Assembly (NCBI GenBank): GCA_022478985.1
Contig: JAKSZP010009254.1
Coordinates: forward strand, 1 to 64,000
DNA from: Massospora cicadina
Taxonomy: Eukaryota > Entomophthoromycota > Entomophthoromycetes > Entomophthorales > Entomophthoraceae
Length of the DNA stretch: 64,000 nucleotides
Direction: 5' to 3'
Shown here: in pieces, positions 32,663 through 42,583 of the stretch
How positions within the stretch are numbered: position 1 is the stretch's first letter
Layout of the letters: each line of letters begins with the position of its first letter
Program-made: the position numbers and the translations under genes
Notes under the pieces: generated by a model
Database searches by the model: none
Told to the model about the DNA's origin: nothing
Seen by the model: the letters and a program-made list of their open reading frames with translations, nothing else

Positions 32663-33054
32663 TCATTCTATTAGAAGATTTATTTTGGACTTTGACCGAA
32701 TAGCCAAGCCATTATTCCATTTATTGAGGGATCTGAAAAAAGGATTTGTATGGAATGAAGAGGCCCAGGACTCCTTTGATGAGTTATGCCGGTATTATAA
32801 TAGATTTGCTGATTTTGAAACATCTGAATTTCAATTGGGAATTTAGTATTTAAACTGTGCTTTGTTGACATAATCAGCGCCATACTGAGCCAAGTAAATG
32901 AACTTGGGGACGAACATCTGGTGGCATATGTGAGCTGGACACTCTCAGCTGATGAGAGGAACTACACCATGACTGCGTATGAATGCCTTGCAGTCATTTA
33001 CGCATGCAAGCAGTTTTAGGTGTACATCCATGGAACACACTTTAAGGTGGTAAC
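32663..33054 (+). pseudogene. Gyp-3 RT-RNase H connection and RNase H, first part
   Basis: RRFILDFDRIAKPLFHLLRD and KGFVWNEEAQDSFDELC follow directly on the deletion junction, then ILSQVNELGDEHLVAYVSWT and TAYECLAVIYACKQF. The frame stops at HGTHFKVV, where Gyp-2 (-) inserted, and resumes at 39121 with DHSLMHWL. Stops and frameshifts are present. Confidence 0.8.
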
Positions 33055-34210
33055 TGTCAGGTGAACAGCAAGTAAGAATTAGACTGGACTGCCAGCCCAG
33101 ATGCCAGAGCACCTGAACGGTAAACCAGAATGCCCAAGGCACTGCTGTTGATATGACAAATATGGAACTAGAAAGGAGTTCCATCAATATCTGTTGGTGA
33201 GCCAGAATTTCGTACATGCATAAAATAAAATACCAGACAACCACAGCCGTTAACCCCAAGGGGTATGAGAGTGTTGGCGGAGAAGGGAGCTTAATTCTCA
33301 ACATATGAAAATTAGATCTTGGGGAAGGTTTTTAATGGAAAATTCAAAGAAGAAAAATTGGCCAACAATTTTCTCAGTGTGATGCAACTGATTAAATAGT
33401 CATCAATTTGGAGGGAAACCAAGCCAGGATTGGGTCCCTTAAGTTTGACCTAAATGGAGAACTATTTGGGAATGGGCAGGTTAGTTCCCTGGGAACTGAC
33501 ATCAAAAAATTTGGCGGTGGGCCAAGTCACTTTCAGTTTGACCTCGAATGTCCAAACCAAGGCTCAGCTATATTTCTGATGGTCGGCATGATGGCATTTG
33601 GCCCAACGAGCGGCGGGGATCCCCCAAGGCCACCCCACATAGGGGTGAGCCCATTTGGTTGGGAACGGGTTTGGGACGCCCAACCTGCCCATGCTCAGTC
33701 ACTGGACCATTTGTTCAGTCAGCGGCATTGCATCAGGTGCAACACTCAATTTGCCAGCATGAAGCTTTGAAACCTTGTCAATGGTGTCCGATGCTATTAC
33801 CTGCCTATTGGGGGTGATGCCCAATGGATTTGGGAGGGGGAGATTTATCCGATCATTATGTTAACTGAATTGCAACCTTAGGCATTCTGGCCAATAGATC
33901 GGTCTTCATACCTATTGACCATTTGGAATCTGAGTATTGGGCTGATTGCCGCTTAAATTAGTTGTGATTGATTTCATTTTGGTAATCTCAGTTCAGATTT
34001 CGCTGATTCCAAATAGCAGTTCTGCCAAGGAGAGTGTGGGTACTGGAAGCAGGATCTGAAGTGGAAGGGCTGTTACCCAGCGCTTGTCTACCACGTGAGT
34101 GAGATCACCCTGAGTAATGAGGGGTATGGCCATCCTCTTTGGTACCTTCTTGCTCAGGAAATGGGAAAATGGCCTGATTGATGCCCAGAGGACATTCCCT
34201 GGGACTTACA
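33055..34210 (-). repeat. Gyp-2 (-) 3' LTR
   Basis: 1156 bp, TGTAAGTCC at 34210 to TGTTCACCTGACA at 33055 on the minus strand. It contains the L1 N-terminus entered from ORF3, and an L2 frame (PPTLSYPLGLTAVVVWYFIL, STAVPWAFWFTVQVLWHLGW). Confidence 0.85.
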
Positions 34211-34302
34211 TTACCCTTTCCTTTTTCCAAGGGAAGGGCCCCGCCACCAGGAAACTGTATGAGAGCCACATTCTTGTGCGCCCTGGGTAACTTGATCGCC
34301 AT
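34105..34302 (-). pseudogene. Gyp-2 (-) ORF3 running from the internal region into LTR ORF L1
   Basis: ATG at 34302-34300 opens MAIKLPRAHKNVALIQFPGG, passes the LTR boundary at 34210 in frame (GKGNVSPRECPLG) and reads INQAIFPFP before a 1-bp shift ends it. The downstream L1 motif (KRMAIPLITQGDLTHVV) continues in the neighbouring frame. Position at the 3' end, overlapping U3, recalls retroviral accessory ORFs such as nef or sag, by location only. Confidence 0.55.
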
Positions 34303-34304
34303 TA

Positions 34305-34880
34305 CTGCCGCAGTTTTTTTGAGGGGGTGGGGAGCCTTAGGTGGGATATGTGGAACGCTTCAACCAGGTCCATGCAATTCGTGCAATCACACGCCTTGAC
34401 CCAACTGTTCTAATAGGCTGGATACCCTTTCCAGGCCATGAGATATTGGATGGAACGTCACAATTTCCAGGATACCAGGATAGCCTCTACCTTGGCCTCT
34501 TCCTCATTTTTGACGATGATCAGTTCTGGTTCCATAGAAATTGCACCCTTGAAGGGCGACAGCTGGGAAACATGATAAACGGGATGCTGCTTCCTATGCA
34601 TGGGGAGCTTCAGTTGGAATGTTCCGTTACCCAATACCTCCTCCACCAAATGGGGACCCAAGCATTTACTGGCGAATTTACAGGAAGGGTCCTGGATCTT
34701 TAAGTGATGGGTGTTGAGCATAACGTAGGAGCCCACTGTAAACTCGTGACCCAGAAGACACTTTTGGTCCGCGAACCACTTGTAGTCATCTATAGCTTTG
34801 GTGAGGTGTTCCTGAACCAAGGCTAGATTCAATCTAATATGAGCAGCATGGTCCGCGGCAGCTTGAACCTCAGGCCGCAA
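34305..34880 (-). pseudogene. Gyp-2 (-) integrase C-terminus and chromodomain remnant
   Basis: QAAADHAAHIRLNLALVQEH, LTKAIDDYKWFADQKCLLGH, GSYVMLNTHHLKIQDPSCKF, HRKQHPVYHVSQLSPFKGAI and EEEAKVEAILVSWKL. The chromodomain after ILVSWK is frameshifted and harder to read than in Gyp-2 (+). Confidence 0.72.
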
Positions 34881-34907
34881 GCACAGCCCAACTGAAAATG
34901 AAGGGTT

Positions 34908-35450
34908 CTAACCCAACATTGCTTCATAGGGGGAAAACCCCATGGATGCGTGGGTCCCATTATTGTATGAGAACTGAGCGAGAGGGAGGTCATTGGCCCA
35001 AGTATCCTGCGTGGCTGCAGCATAGCAACACAGGTACTGTTCAAGAACTTGATTGACCCGCTTGGTCTGGCCATCAGAGTGAGGATGATACGCCATGGAG
35101 AGACAGGGGGATATTTTCAGGATTGATAGGAGTTCACTCCAAAGCTGCTTGGTGAACTGGGAGCCATGGTCACTGATGATCTCCTGGGGGAGACCAAACA
35201 TTAAAAACACATGGCGTATGAAAAGGCGGGCAGTTTCTTCTGACGTAATTGTGGAAGTACAAGGTATAAAAAGGGAAAATTTTGTGAAGCGATCCACCAC
35301 TACCATCACCACTTCGAACCCATTAGAACATGGGAACTTGATGATAAAGTCCACGGACACCAATGTCCATGGGCCCTCCACCTGCTGTAAGGGGTGCAGG
35401 AGGCCATTTTGCAAGAACGATCTGACTTGGCCCAGGCGCAAGTAACACAA
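34908..35450 (-). pseudogene. Gyp-2 (-) integrase core, 180 codons open
   Basis: SVDFIIKFPCSNGFEVVMVV (first Asp), RLFIRHVFLMFGLPQEIISD then HGSQF (second Asp), and HSDGQTKRVNQVLEQYL, where Lys replaces the catalytic Glu. DTWANDLPLAQFSYNNGTHA then SPYEAMLG completes the core. The same Lys is present in Gyp-2 (+). Confidence 0.85.
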
Positions 35451-35639
35451 TCAGGGGTCCAGGCTCAAGCTTCTTTTGTTAAACCTGCCCAATTGTAGGT
35501 CCGTTTGATCAAATTGATGCATTTCTTAGAACCAGGGTGACCAACTGTGGGGGGATCATGATGTGCGCGAAATACCTCAGTTTGGAAAGAGGGGGAACCC
35601 AAACGTGAGATCTAAAATATATATAAGACCCTCCTTTAG

Positions 35640-36381
35640 TGATTATAGGGAGTATTTATGCTTCTGGTGAGATAACTGCTCAACCAACTCCACGCCCTCA
35701 GGGCAGGCCATTTGACTGGCTAAGACCTGAGCAACTAATGGAGCATTGGGGGCCAGAGCGACATAAGAAACAACAGGGGGAACAATTGACAAAATATGGG
35801 TGGTAGGAATCACAGTAATGAGATCCACTTCCTCCGGATCTGCGGAACTGTGGGTGGGGCTGCAGCTGAGAAAATTGGGAAGAACATTTAGTGCACCATT
35901 TATGAATTCATATTTAAAGTTGAAACAGCACAGGTCCCATAGGTTCAGGCTTGCTGATGTGCTAACTTTTGGGGTTTACAAAAGTAAAACAGGGCCTGGT
36001 AATCCATGCAAACTGTTAGTTCATGTTGGGCACCCTTTAACAGGTACCTTCAATAAGTTAGGGCCCATGCAACGGCTGCCAGCTCCTTGTAAATAGCCCA
36101 AGGCTGCTCCATAGAGGTGAAATTTTGTAAAAGTAGGCGACTAGGTGTTCCAAGCTATTGTGCTCTTGGAGCAACACTGCTCCAACAACTACTGATGACG
36201 TGTCGCATGCAACAATATATGGCTTGGTGGGATCAGCATGTTTCAAAATGGGAGGGGATACAAACACCTCCTTAATCAATTTGAATGCCTGTTGGCATTC
36301 ATCCATCCAGCAAAATGGTATATTTTTCCCTGTAAGGGGGTGGAGTGGGGCGGCGAGTTATGAAAGTGCGGGGGAGAACTT
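35640..36381 (-). pseudogene. Gyp-2 (-) RNase H and linker
   Basis: DECQQAFKLIKEVFVSPPIL, KPYIVACDTSSVVVGAVLLQ (catalytic Asp present) and LEHLVAYFYK at 36306-36058. The following RNase H motifs are in shifting frames toward 35900. VSYVALAPNAPLVAQVLASQ near 35800-35700 is the linker before the integrase zinc finger. Confidence 0.7.
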
Positions 36382-37116
36382 TTATAAGAAAATTATGGTT
36401 CCCAAGAAACTCCATAGTTGTTTCTGGGTAGTTGGGGTTGGCCACTCCCGGATAGAATCTAACTTATTGGGAGGGATTGCAAAACCATCTTTAAGGATGA
36501 GGTTCCCGAGGAACGTAACCTCCTCCTTATAGAACTCACATTTGGAGGGTTTGAGGAACAAACCTGCCTTATGCAAGGAGACCACCACCACTTCCAAGTC
36601 AATTGCGTGTTGTTCAGGAGTCAGGGAGTGAACCAGGATATCATCAATGTATGCAACTGCGCAGGTAAACTGGAGGTCACCCAGTACATTGTTGATCATA
36701 TGTTGAAACATAGCGGGAGCATTCTTCAGCCTGAAGGGCATTACACGGAATTGGAAAATGACACGCTTCATCCAGATCGCTGTTAACCATTCCTTCCCTT
36801 CTATTACCCAAATTTGGTTGAAGGCGTTCACCAGATCCAGCTTAGAGAACACAATGGATTTGGCGATTGCCTGGCTAATTGTCTGCTTCAGAGGCAAGGG
36901 GTAGGGATCAAAAACCGTTATTTTATTCAAGTGACCATAATCCATGCAGGGATGGAGGGAACTATCCGCTTTTTTGGTGAAGACGATGGGGGAGGCGATG
37001 GGTGAGGTCTCATTGAACAACCAACCTTTTTTCAGCATATCATCCAACCAGGTATTGAGTGCAACTTCTTCCTCCGTTGTATGGGGATACAACGGAAAGT
37101 TGATGTTCAACTCCAC
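36382..37116 (-). pseudogene. Gyp-2 (-) reverse transcriptase, open for 244 codons
   Basis: Complete RT motif order: EEEVALNTWLDDMLKKGW, SPIVFTKKADSSLHPCMDYG, VFSKLDLVNAFNQIWV (motif A Asp), FQFRVMPFRLKNAPAMFQHM (motif B), AVAYIDDILVHS (YIDD catalytic pair intact), FLKPSKCEFYKEEVTFLGN and TQKQLWSFLGTIIFL. No stop occurs across the core. As part of a polyprotein in a damaged element it is listed as a remnant. Confidence 0.85.
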
Positions 37117-37158
37117 GGTCGTTCAAAACCCACAATCAAACCTAGTGTGCTTAGGAAG

Positions 37159-38151
37159 TCAATCCGCCTTTTTCAAGTCAAATATTCCTCGATAGCCCAT
37201 TAAGCTCTCAGGAAAATTGGCCGGGATGCCTGAAGAAGTGACTAGGGAAGTTATAGAACTGGTTCCTTGTGTCTTCTTGAGGGTGTCAATCAAAGAGAAT
37301 TCTCCCTCCAGATGATCATTGGTAAACGACAAATTATTAGATTCCAAGTGAATCTTAACATGTTGTTGGCGCCACCACCCCACTCCTAAGATCACTGGAA
37401 ACACCAAGTTTGGCATGGCCAAAAAGCTATCGCAGAAGCTCAATTGGTATATTGAAAACGTGACTGGGCGCCGTACCAGATATGAGGTTTGGTAGGCTGA
37501 TGATGCAACCATCACCAAAGGACCTGCTTCCATGGCAAGTTCCAATTTCTGGACCAGTTCTACACTCATATTAATTTCCCGTGGCTCCAGTGTCCACCAG
37601 GGCCTCAAAGGAGAAGTGATGGGACCCAACACTAATATCATGGGTACTAAGAAGTAAGCGGAGTTCTCTTTATTGGCAGTTGTGGATGAATCCACTGATA
37701 CTGAAGAGATGGTGGTGGGGTCAGGGAAAACCACTAGGCTTTGGTGAGGAGCACACTCATTGTAAGTTGAGATGTCAGACACTACTGACATGGGCAAAAT
37801 AGCCATGGCAACTATGGGGTATAGGTTTGGAGTTTTGAGTGGGACTGGTCTAGTGTAGACAGAGATAATCTTCTTTACAACCTGGTTCAGTTGGAAAGAA
37901 GGGACCATTGCTGCACCAATATACGCGAGAAAGGCGGAAATGGCTAAGAATAATGGTTGGTCAATTATGTCAGGTGAACAGCAAGTAAGAATTAGACTGG
38001 CCTGCCAGCCCATATGCCAGAGCACCTGAACGGTAAAACAGAATGCCCAAGGCACTGCTGTTGATATGAAGAATATGGAATAGAAAGAAGTCCACCAATA
38101 TCTGCCAGTGAGCCAGAATTTCGTACAGGCATAAAATAAAATACCTGACAA
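37159..38151 (-). pseudogene. Gyp-2 (-) L2-to-protease frame crossing the LTR boundary
   Basis: An uninterrupted 330-codon frame starts inside the 5' LTR, reads AVPWAFCFTVQVLWHMGW and CCSPD to the LTR end at 37968, and runs on as IIDQPLFLAISAFLAYIGAA through the shortened gag into the protease neighbourhood (MSVELVQKLEL) and GVGWWRQQHVKIHLESNN. It directly shows that the LTR frame is continuous with the internal polyprotein. The retropepsin DTG triad is not readable in this frame (a local frameshift gives TLEPRE). Confidence 0.65.
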
Positions 38152-39120
38152 CCACAGCCGTTAACCCCAAGGGGTATGAGAGAGTTGGCGGAGAAGGCAG
38201 CATAAATTTCAACATATAAAAACTAGATCTTGGGGAAGGTTTTTAATGGAAAATCCAAAGAAGAAAAATTGACCAACAATCTTCTCAGTGCGATGTGACT
38301 GATTAAATAGTCATTGATTTGGAGGGGAACCAAGCCAAGATTGGGTCCCGCAAGTTCAACCTAACTGGCGAATTATTCAGGAATGGGCAGGTTAGTTCCC
38401 TGGAAACTGACATCAAAAAATTTAGCAGCGGGCCGAGTCACTGTCAGTTCAACCTTGAACATCTGAACCAAGGCTCAGCTATGTTTCCAACGGTTAGCGT
38501 AACGGTGATTGGCCTGATGAGCGGTGGGAATCCCTAAGGCCACCCCACATAGGGGTGAGCCCATTTGGTTGAAAACGGGTTTGGGACGCCCAACCTGCCC
38601 GTGCTCAGTCTCTGGACTATTCGTTCAGTTAGTGGCATTGCATCAGGTGCAACACCCAATTTGCCAGCATGAAGCTTCAAAACCTTGTCGATGGTGTTTG
38701 ATGCTATTACCTGCCCATTGGGGGTGATGCCCAATGGATTTAAGAGGGGGAGATTTCTCCAATCATCATGTTAACTGAATTGCAACTGTCAGGTATTCCA
38801 GCTGATAGATCAGTCTTCATACCTTTTTGACATTTGAAATCTGAGCATTGGTCTGATTGCTGCTTGAATTAGTTACAATTGATTTCATTTCAGCGATCTT
38901 TGTGCAGGTTTCACTGATTCCTCATAGCAGTTCTGCCAAGGAGAGTGTGGGTACCGGAAGCAGGATCTGAAGCGGAAGGGCTGTTACCCAGTGCTTGTCT
39001 ACCACATGAGCGAGATCACCCTGAGTAACGAGGGTTATGGCCATCCTCTTTGGTACCTTCTTGCTTGGGAATAGGAAAATGGCCTGATCAACACCCAGAG
39101 GACGTTCCCTGGGACTTACA
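37968..39120 (-). repeat. Gyp-2 (-) 5' LTR
   Basis: 1153 bp, TGTAAGTCC...TTCACCTGACA on the minus strand. By eye over the last 300 bp it is roughly 90 percent identical to the 3' LTR. L1 pieces (DQAIFLFPSKK, KRMAITLVTQGDLAHVV) lie at its start and an L2 frame at its end. Confidence 0.85.
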
Positions 39121-39280
39121 GTTTTAGACCATTCTTTGATGCATTGGCTGCATAATTTGAGAGAGCTGGTAGGACAACTGGCCCAATGGGCATTTAAGCT
39201 CCAGGCTTTTTGATTATAAGATGGTCCACCAAGCGGGGGCTTCTCACCAGAATGTGGATGGCTTATTGCGGTTACCAATG
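39121..39280 (+). pseudogene. Gyp-3 RNase H, second part
   Basis: Reads DHSLMHWLHNLRELVGQLAQ and WAFKLQAF, the end of RNase H, then HQNVDGLLR. It joins to HGTHFKVV at 33054 across the nested Gyp-2 (-). Confidence 0.78.
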
Positions 39281-39499
39281 GTCCAGATGGTATACCTGCA
39301 AGCAGGTGAGATATTCCAGAGAATGGTTGACATAAGAATTGGGGACAAGCCCTGAGAATCTAAGGTGCACTTTGGAAAGCAATAGAAAACACTGAGACCA
39401 TGTATGGACAAGTATTTAAGACAATCAACAGGAAGCAGTTATTATTCCCAAAATTGTCGGAAAGAGCAGCTATAGTGTAAGAAACTCACAAGGTTGTTG

Positions 39500-40470
39500 A
39501 GCATGGAGGCTTAGGGAAAAATACTTACCATATTCGCCAGTACTATTACTGGGAATCCATCAACTACAATGTCGCAGATTATCTAGCTTGTTATGTGGAG
39601 TGCCAGCTGCATAAACCACATAAGAATATGAATAGATACTGACTGGTCTTCCCTGAATTTTTCTGGCACATGGTGTCCATCGACGTGATGGGACCGCTGA
39701 CAATGAGCACAGGGGGAGTCAATTACATTATAGTTGCCATTGACCATCTGACAAGATGGGTTGAGATGAAGGCCCTAATGAGAGTAGATGCTACCAGTAC
39801 CGCGAGGTTCATCCTGGATCAAGTAGTATACTGGAATGGATGTCTGCAGGTCCTTCTTAGTGACAATGTGACCAACTTCATGTCTCATGTAATCCTGAGA
39901 TTGAATGATATAATGGGGATCAGAGGAGTCATTTCAGTACCTTACCGGCTGGAGACAAATGGACTGGTAGAACAGATGAATTGAATTCTGGCTGCGATGC
40001 TGAGGAAGCTGGTCGCAGGAAGAACTTCCACGTGGGGAATGTACCTGAGTTTGGTGATGTTCGCCTACAATATTAGTCATTATACAGCGATGAGAAAGAC
40101 GCCATATGAGTTGTTATATGGGAGAAAGGCCGCGTTGCTTCTAATTTTATATTTGGTGGTGGAACCTACGTTGGGGATGAGTACCAACCAATATTGAACT
40201 GACTGATGAACAACAAGATTGATATGCAATCACAAGCATTTGATACAACCTTGAATAAAAGGATATGAGAGAAATCTATGGACAATAAAGAACTTACTGG
40301 CCTTAGCTGAATATCAAATAGGGGAAAGAGGTGCCTATTGCGATATGCATGGTTTCAAAAGAAGAAACAAACTAGATGCATTGTGGTTGGGTCCGTTTGA
40401 AGTGATCACCAAGATGGTGACTGATGCCTACTTCATCAAGAATCTCTTGGTGGAAGAGTTGTGAATTGAG
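39500..40470 (+). pseudogene. Gyp-3 integrase
   Basis: Zinc-finger remnant (YYWESINYNVADYLACYVEC, QLHKPH), then MVSIDVMGPLTMSTGGVNYI (first Asp), VVYWNGCLQVLLSDNVTNF (second Asp) and YRLETNGLVEQMN (catalytic Glu). KTPYELLYGRKA follows, then LDALWLGPFEVITKMVTDAY, the GPY/F module. A stop follows EQMN and a further frameshift lies near 40200. The central frame of 104 codons is open. Confidence 0.82.
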
Positions 40471-40504
40471 TCCACGCTAAGTATCTAAAGCAATGGATTG
40501 ATGA

Positions 40505-40735
40505 AAAAAATAAAAGAGTTCCCAAAGGACCAATGAACTATTAAGTTGGTCACATCATGATGATTAGGTCAGGTCTGAAAAAGGACCTCTGAACCAATAT
40601 AGATGGTTAAGTCTGAAAAAATGACCTCTGAACCATAGAAAACTGGCAGGTTTAAGTACCCAGGACCCAGTTTGGGAAAAAAATAAAAAGATGGACCGCT
40701 GAACTGAAATATGGTCAAGTCCCATAGGGAAAAAA
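40505..40735 (+). repeat. Gyp-3 repeat block 2 (GGACCTCTGAACC motif)
   Basis: Copies of aaaGGACCTCTGAACCa and gatggttaagtctgaaaaaa, plus ggtttaagtacccaggaccc, matching block 1 at 31776-31985 in both motif and flanking phrase. It lies between integrase and the antisense ORF. Confidence 0.65.
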
Positions 40736-40865
40736 GATGAATAAAGATAAAAAATTGATAAAAGATATTGGAAAAAAGAAGATTATAAACCACACATAGA
40801 AAAAGTTAATATAATTTTATAATTTTTATTTTTATTAATTGTCCTCAGTATGGGGATGATTCCAC

Positions 40866-42001
40866 CTATGTCACCTCTTGGGGGAGGGAGGATGGATCGC
40901 AGGGAATGAACAGCCCGTCAAAATCAATATGAGATTGGATGCTAGCAAGGGCTAGACCTACAAAAAACCACGTTCTTTGATAGGACACAGAGCCCTGTGA
41001 GAAAGTGACTAGGGGAAGGGAAATTGAGATGTCAGATGAAGCCAATCGCGAAACCCCAGAGCGGGGAGGAAAGCAACAGTATAAGAAGAGGCAATCAGCA
41101 AATAACCCCAAGTAATCCTGATAAGGTACTGGAGCCAGAAGATTAGTTCTGAGCACCTGACGACGGGCTTCATCAAGAACTCCAGACATGTGGGCTGGCA
41201 ACAAACAAGATATGCTTGACAGGGGTTGCCATATCATGCCCCCTATCAACGCCATCAGCGAAAGATATTGATGGGAAGTGCCAGCGAAGAGATAGTCATG
41301 CAGGGAGCAGATTGCATCCTGCAAGCAATGACTATGGGCTTCTTGGAAGCTAAAGCTGAATTAATGATGGAACCTGAGTGAGGCTGTAAGCTTCATAGAT
41401 CAACTTTGAAAAACTTGGCCAGCAAAGCAAAGAGCATAAGTGGCAGTATCCTGATCCAGAATGTTATCAAGATCAGAGGGATTCAGCGCTAGGGTCAAAG
41501 CCTCAGTGACTTGGGCCCAGAGTTCAGCGTAGGGGAGCTCAAAGTGAATACTGTTACTGATGGTGAGCTCGGAGACCAGAAAAGAGGGTTTGTAATATTG
41601 TCTAAGTCAGAAGAGGAACTCAGGGAGCAGGTCTGACCCAGCAAGAAACAATCAAGAGCAAATGGCATAATCTCTGGAGCATCTACAACAATGGTCAGTG
41701 CATCAGCGAAAGGAGCCAAATCCAGGAGAGTTTTGAAGTCCAACTCTGGAATTGATGGCAGAGGAAGAATTGGCTGAGAGTTGTTCAAAATGATAGCAAG
41801 CATGGTTTTGGAGGGATTAATTACCATTTCTGGTAATTTGATGGAAGGACTAGCCGCTGGTGCCAGACTAGGCATATGAGTCCAGGAAGGACCATAGAAG
41901 AGGTTCCGCCAAGCATCCCAACTCATCTGCTGGAAGAGACGAAGGTCTTGATCAGACAAACTATTCAGAAGCTGCTGGTATCACGACTTGGAATTTGACA
42001 T
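40866..42001 (-). pseudogene. Antisense ORF between integrase and 3' LTR of Gyp-3
   Basis: On the strand opposite pol. An ATG at 42001-41999 opens MSNSKS, a TGA follows, then the frame is open from 41980 to 41495 (QQMSWDAWRNLFYGPSWTHM, IVVDAPEIMPFALDCFLLG). After a frameshift near 41500 the reading goes on through LALNPSDLDNILDQDTATYA and the 152-codon stretch 41324-40866 (AGTSHQYLSLMALIGGMIWQ, RTWFFVGLALASIQSHIDFD). Total about 370 codons with one stop and about two breaks. No family is recognised. Antisense accessory ORFs at this place are known in some plant gypsy elements. Confidence 0.5.
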
Positions 42002-42567
42002 ATGAGCTGGATGAGAAGGGGGATGTCGGACTTATATGGAAGTTGACATTATGCACTCTACAATCCATTAGGCTCTAATTTCAGAGAAATTAATCTCAAA
42101 ATTTATGGTATAAGCTCTCCAAGAGAAGAATTAGGAATAACTTAAGACAAGAGGTTATGAGAGAAATAACAAGGGCGAATAGAAATAAGTATTCTTAATT
42201 GAGCCACAAAATGAACATTGACAGCAAGAGTCTCCTGTCTAGGATGAGGAGAAAATCAGAAAATCAAGGACGCCGGACCAAGAATCCTGAATATGACAGT
42301 GGGTCATATACCCTGATGGGGGAAAAACTGAATCCCAGGACTAATATTGTCATGAGTAAATTGATCAGCCCAGTACTTCAGTAGATTGTGGGGACCGCGC
42401 TCTGAGAAGGCTGTAGCGAGGAGGAAGAGGAAGAACGCCATATGCCAAAGGTCATCCCAAGCAGTGTTGAGTATTGACGAGTGTACTCTGCTTAAATCAA
42501 TGAAGTATACGACCAAGTGTTTGAAGCGGTGTTCTCATGACCCAGTCCTTTTCTCACTGTAAATCTA

Positions 42568-42583
42568 GGAAAGAGGGGGGATG
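42568..42583 (+). promoter_or_regulatory. Gyp-3 polypurine tract
   Basis: ggaaagaggggggatg lies directly against the 3' LTR start (TGTTGGG at 42584). A purine run here primes plus-strand DNA synthesis in LTR retrotransposons. Confidence 0.8.

Larger units (their letters stand above)
33055..39120 (-). mobile_element. Gyp-2 (-): 6.07-kb gag-deleted copy nested in Gyp-3
   Basis: LTRs 37968-39120 (5', 1153 bp) and 33055-34210 (3', 1156 bp) enclose protease, RT, RNase H, integrase and chromodomain remnants. Flanks are GTAAC (33050-33054) and GTTTT (39121-39125), a poor match for a 5-bp duplication, but the Gyp-3 RNase H reading rejoins exactly across the insertion. Compared with Gyp-2 (+), about 0.75 kb of gag is missing. 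Its pol frames are the best preserved in the window. Confidence 0.88.

Noticed and set aside
33050..39125. A clean 5-bp target duplication for Gyp-2 (-)
   Set aside because: Flanks are GTAAC and GTTTT, matching at two of five bases. Nesting rests on the rejoined Gyp-3 RNase H frame, not on the duplication.
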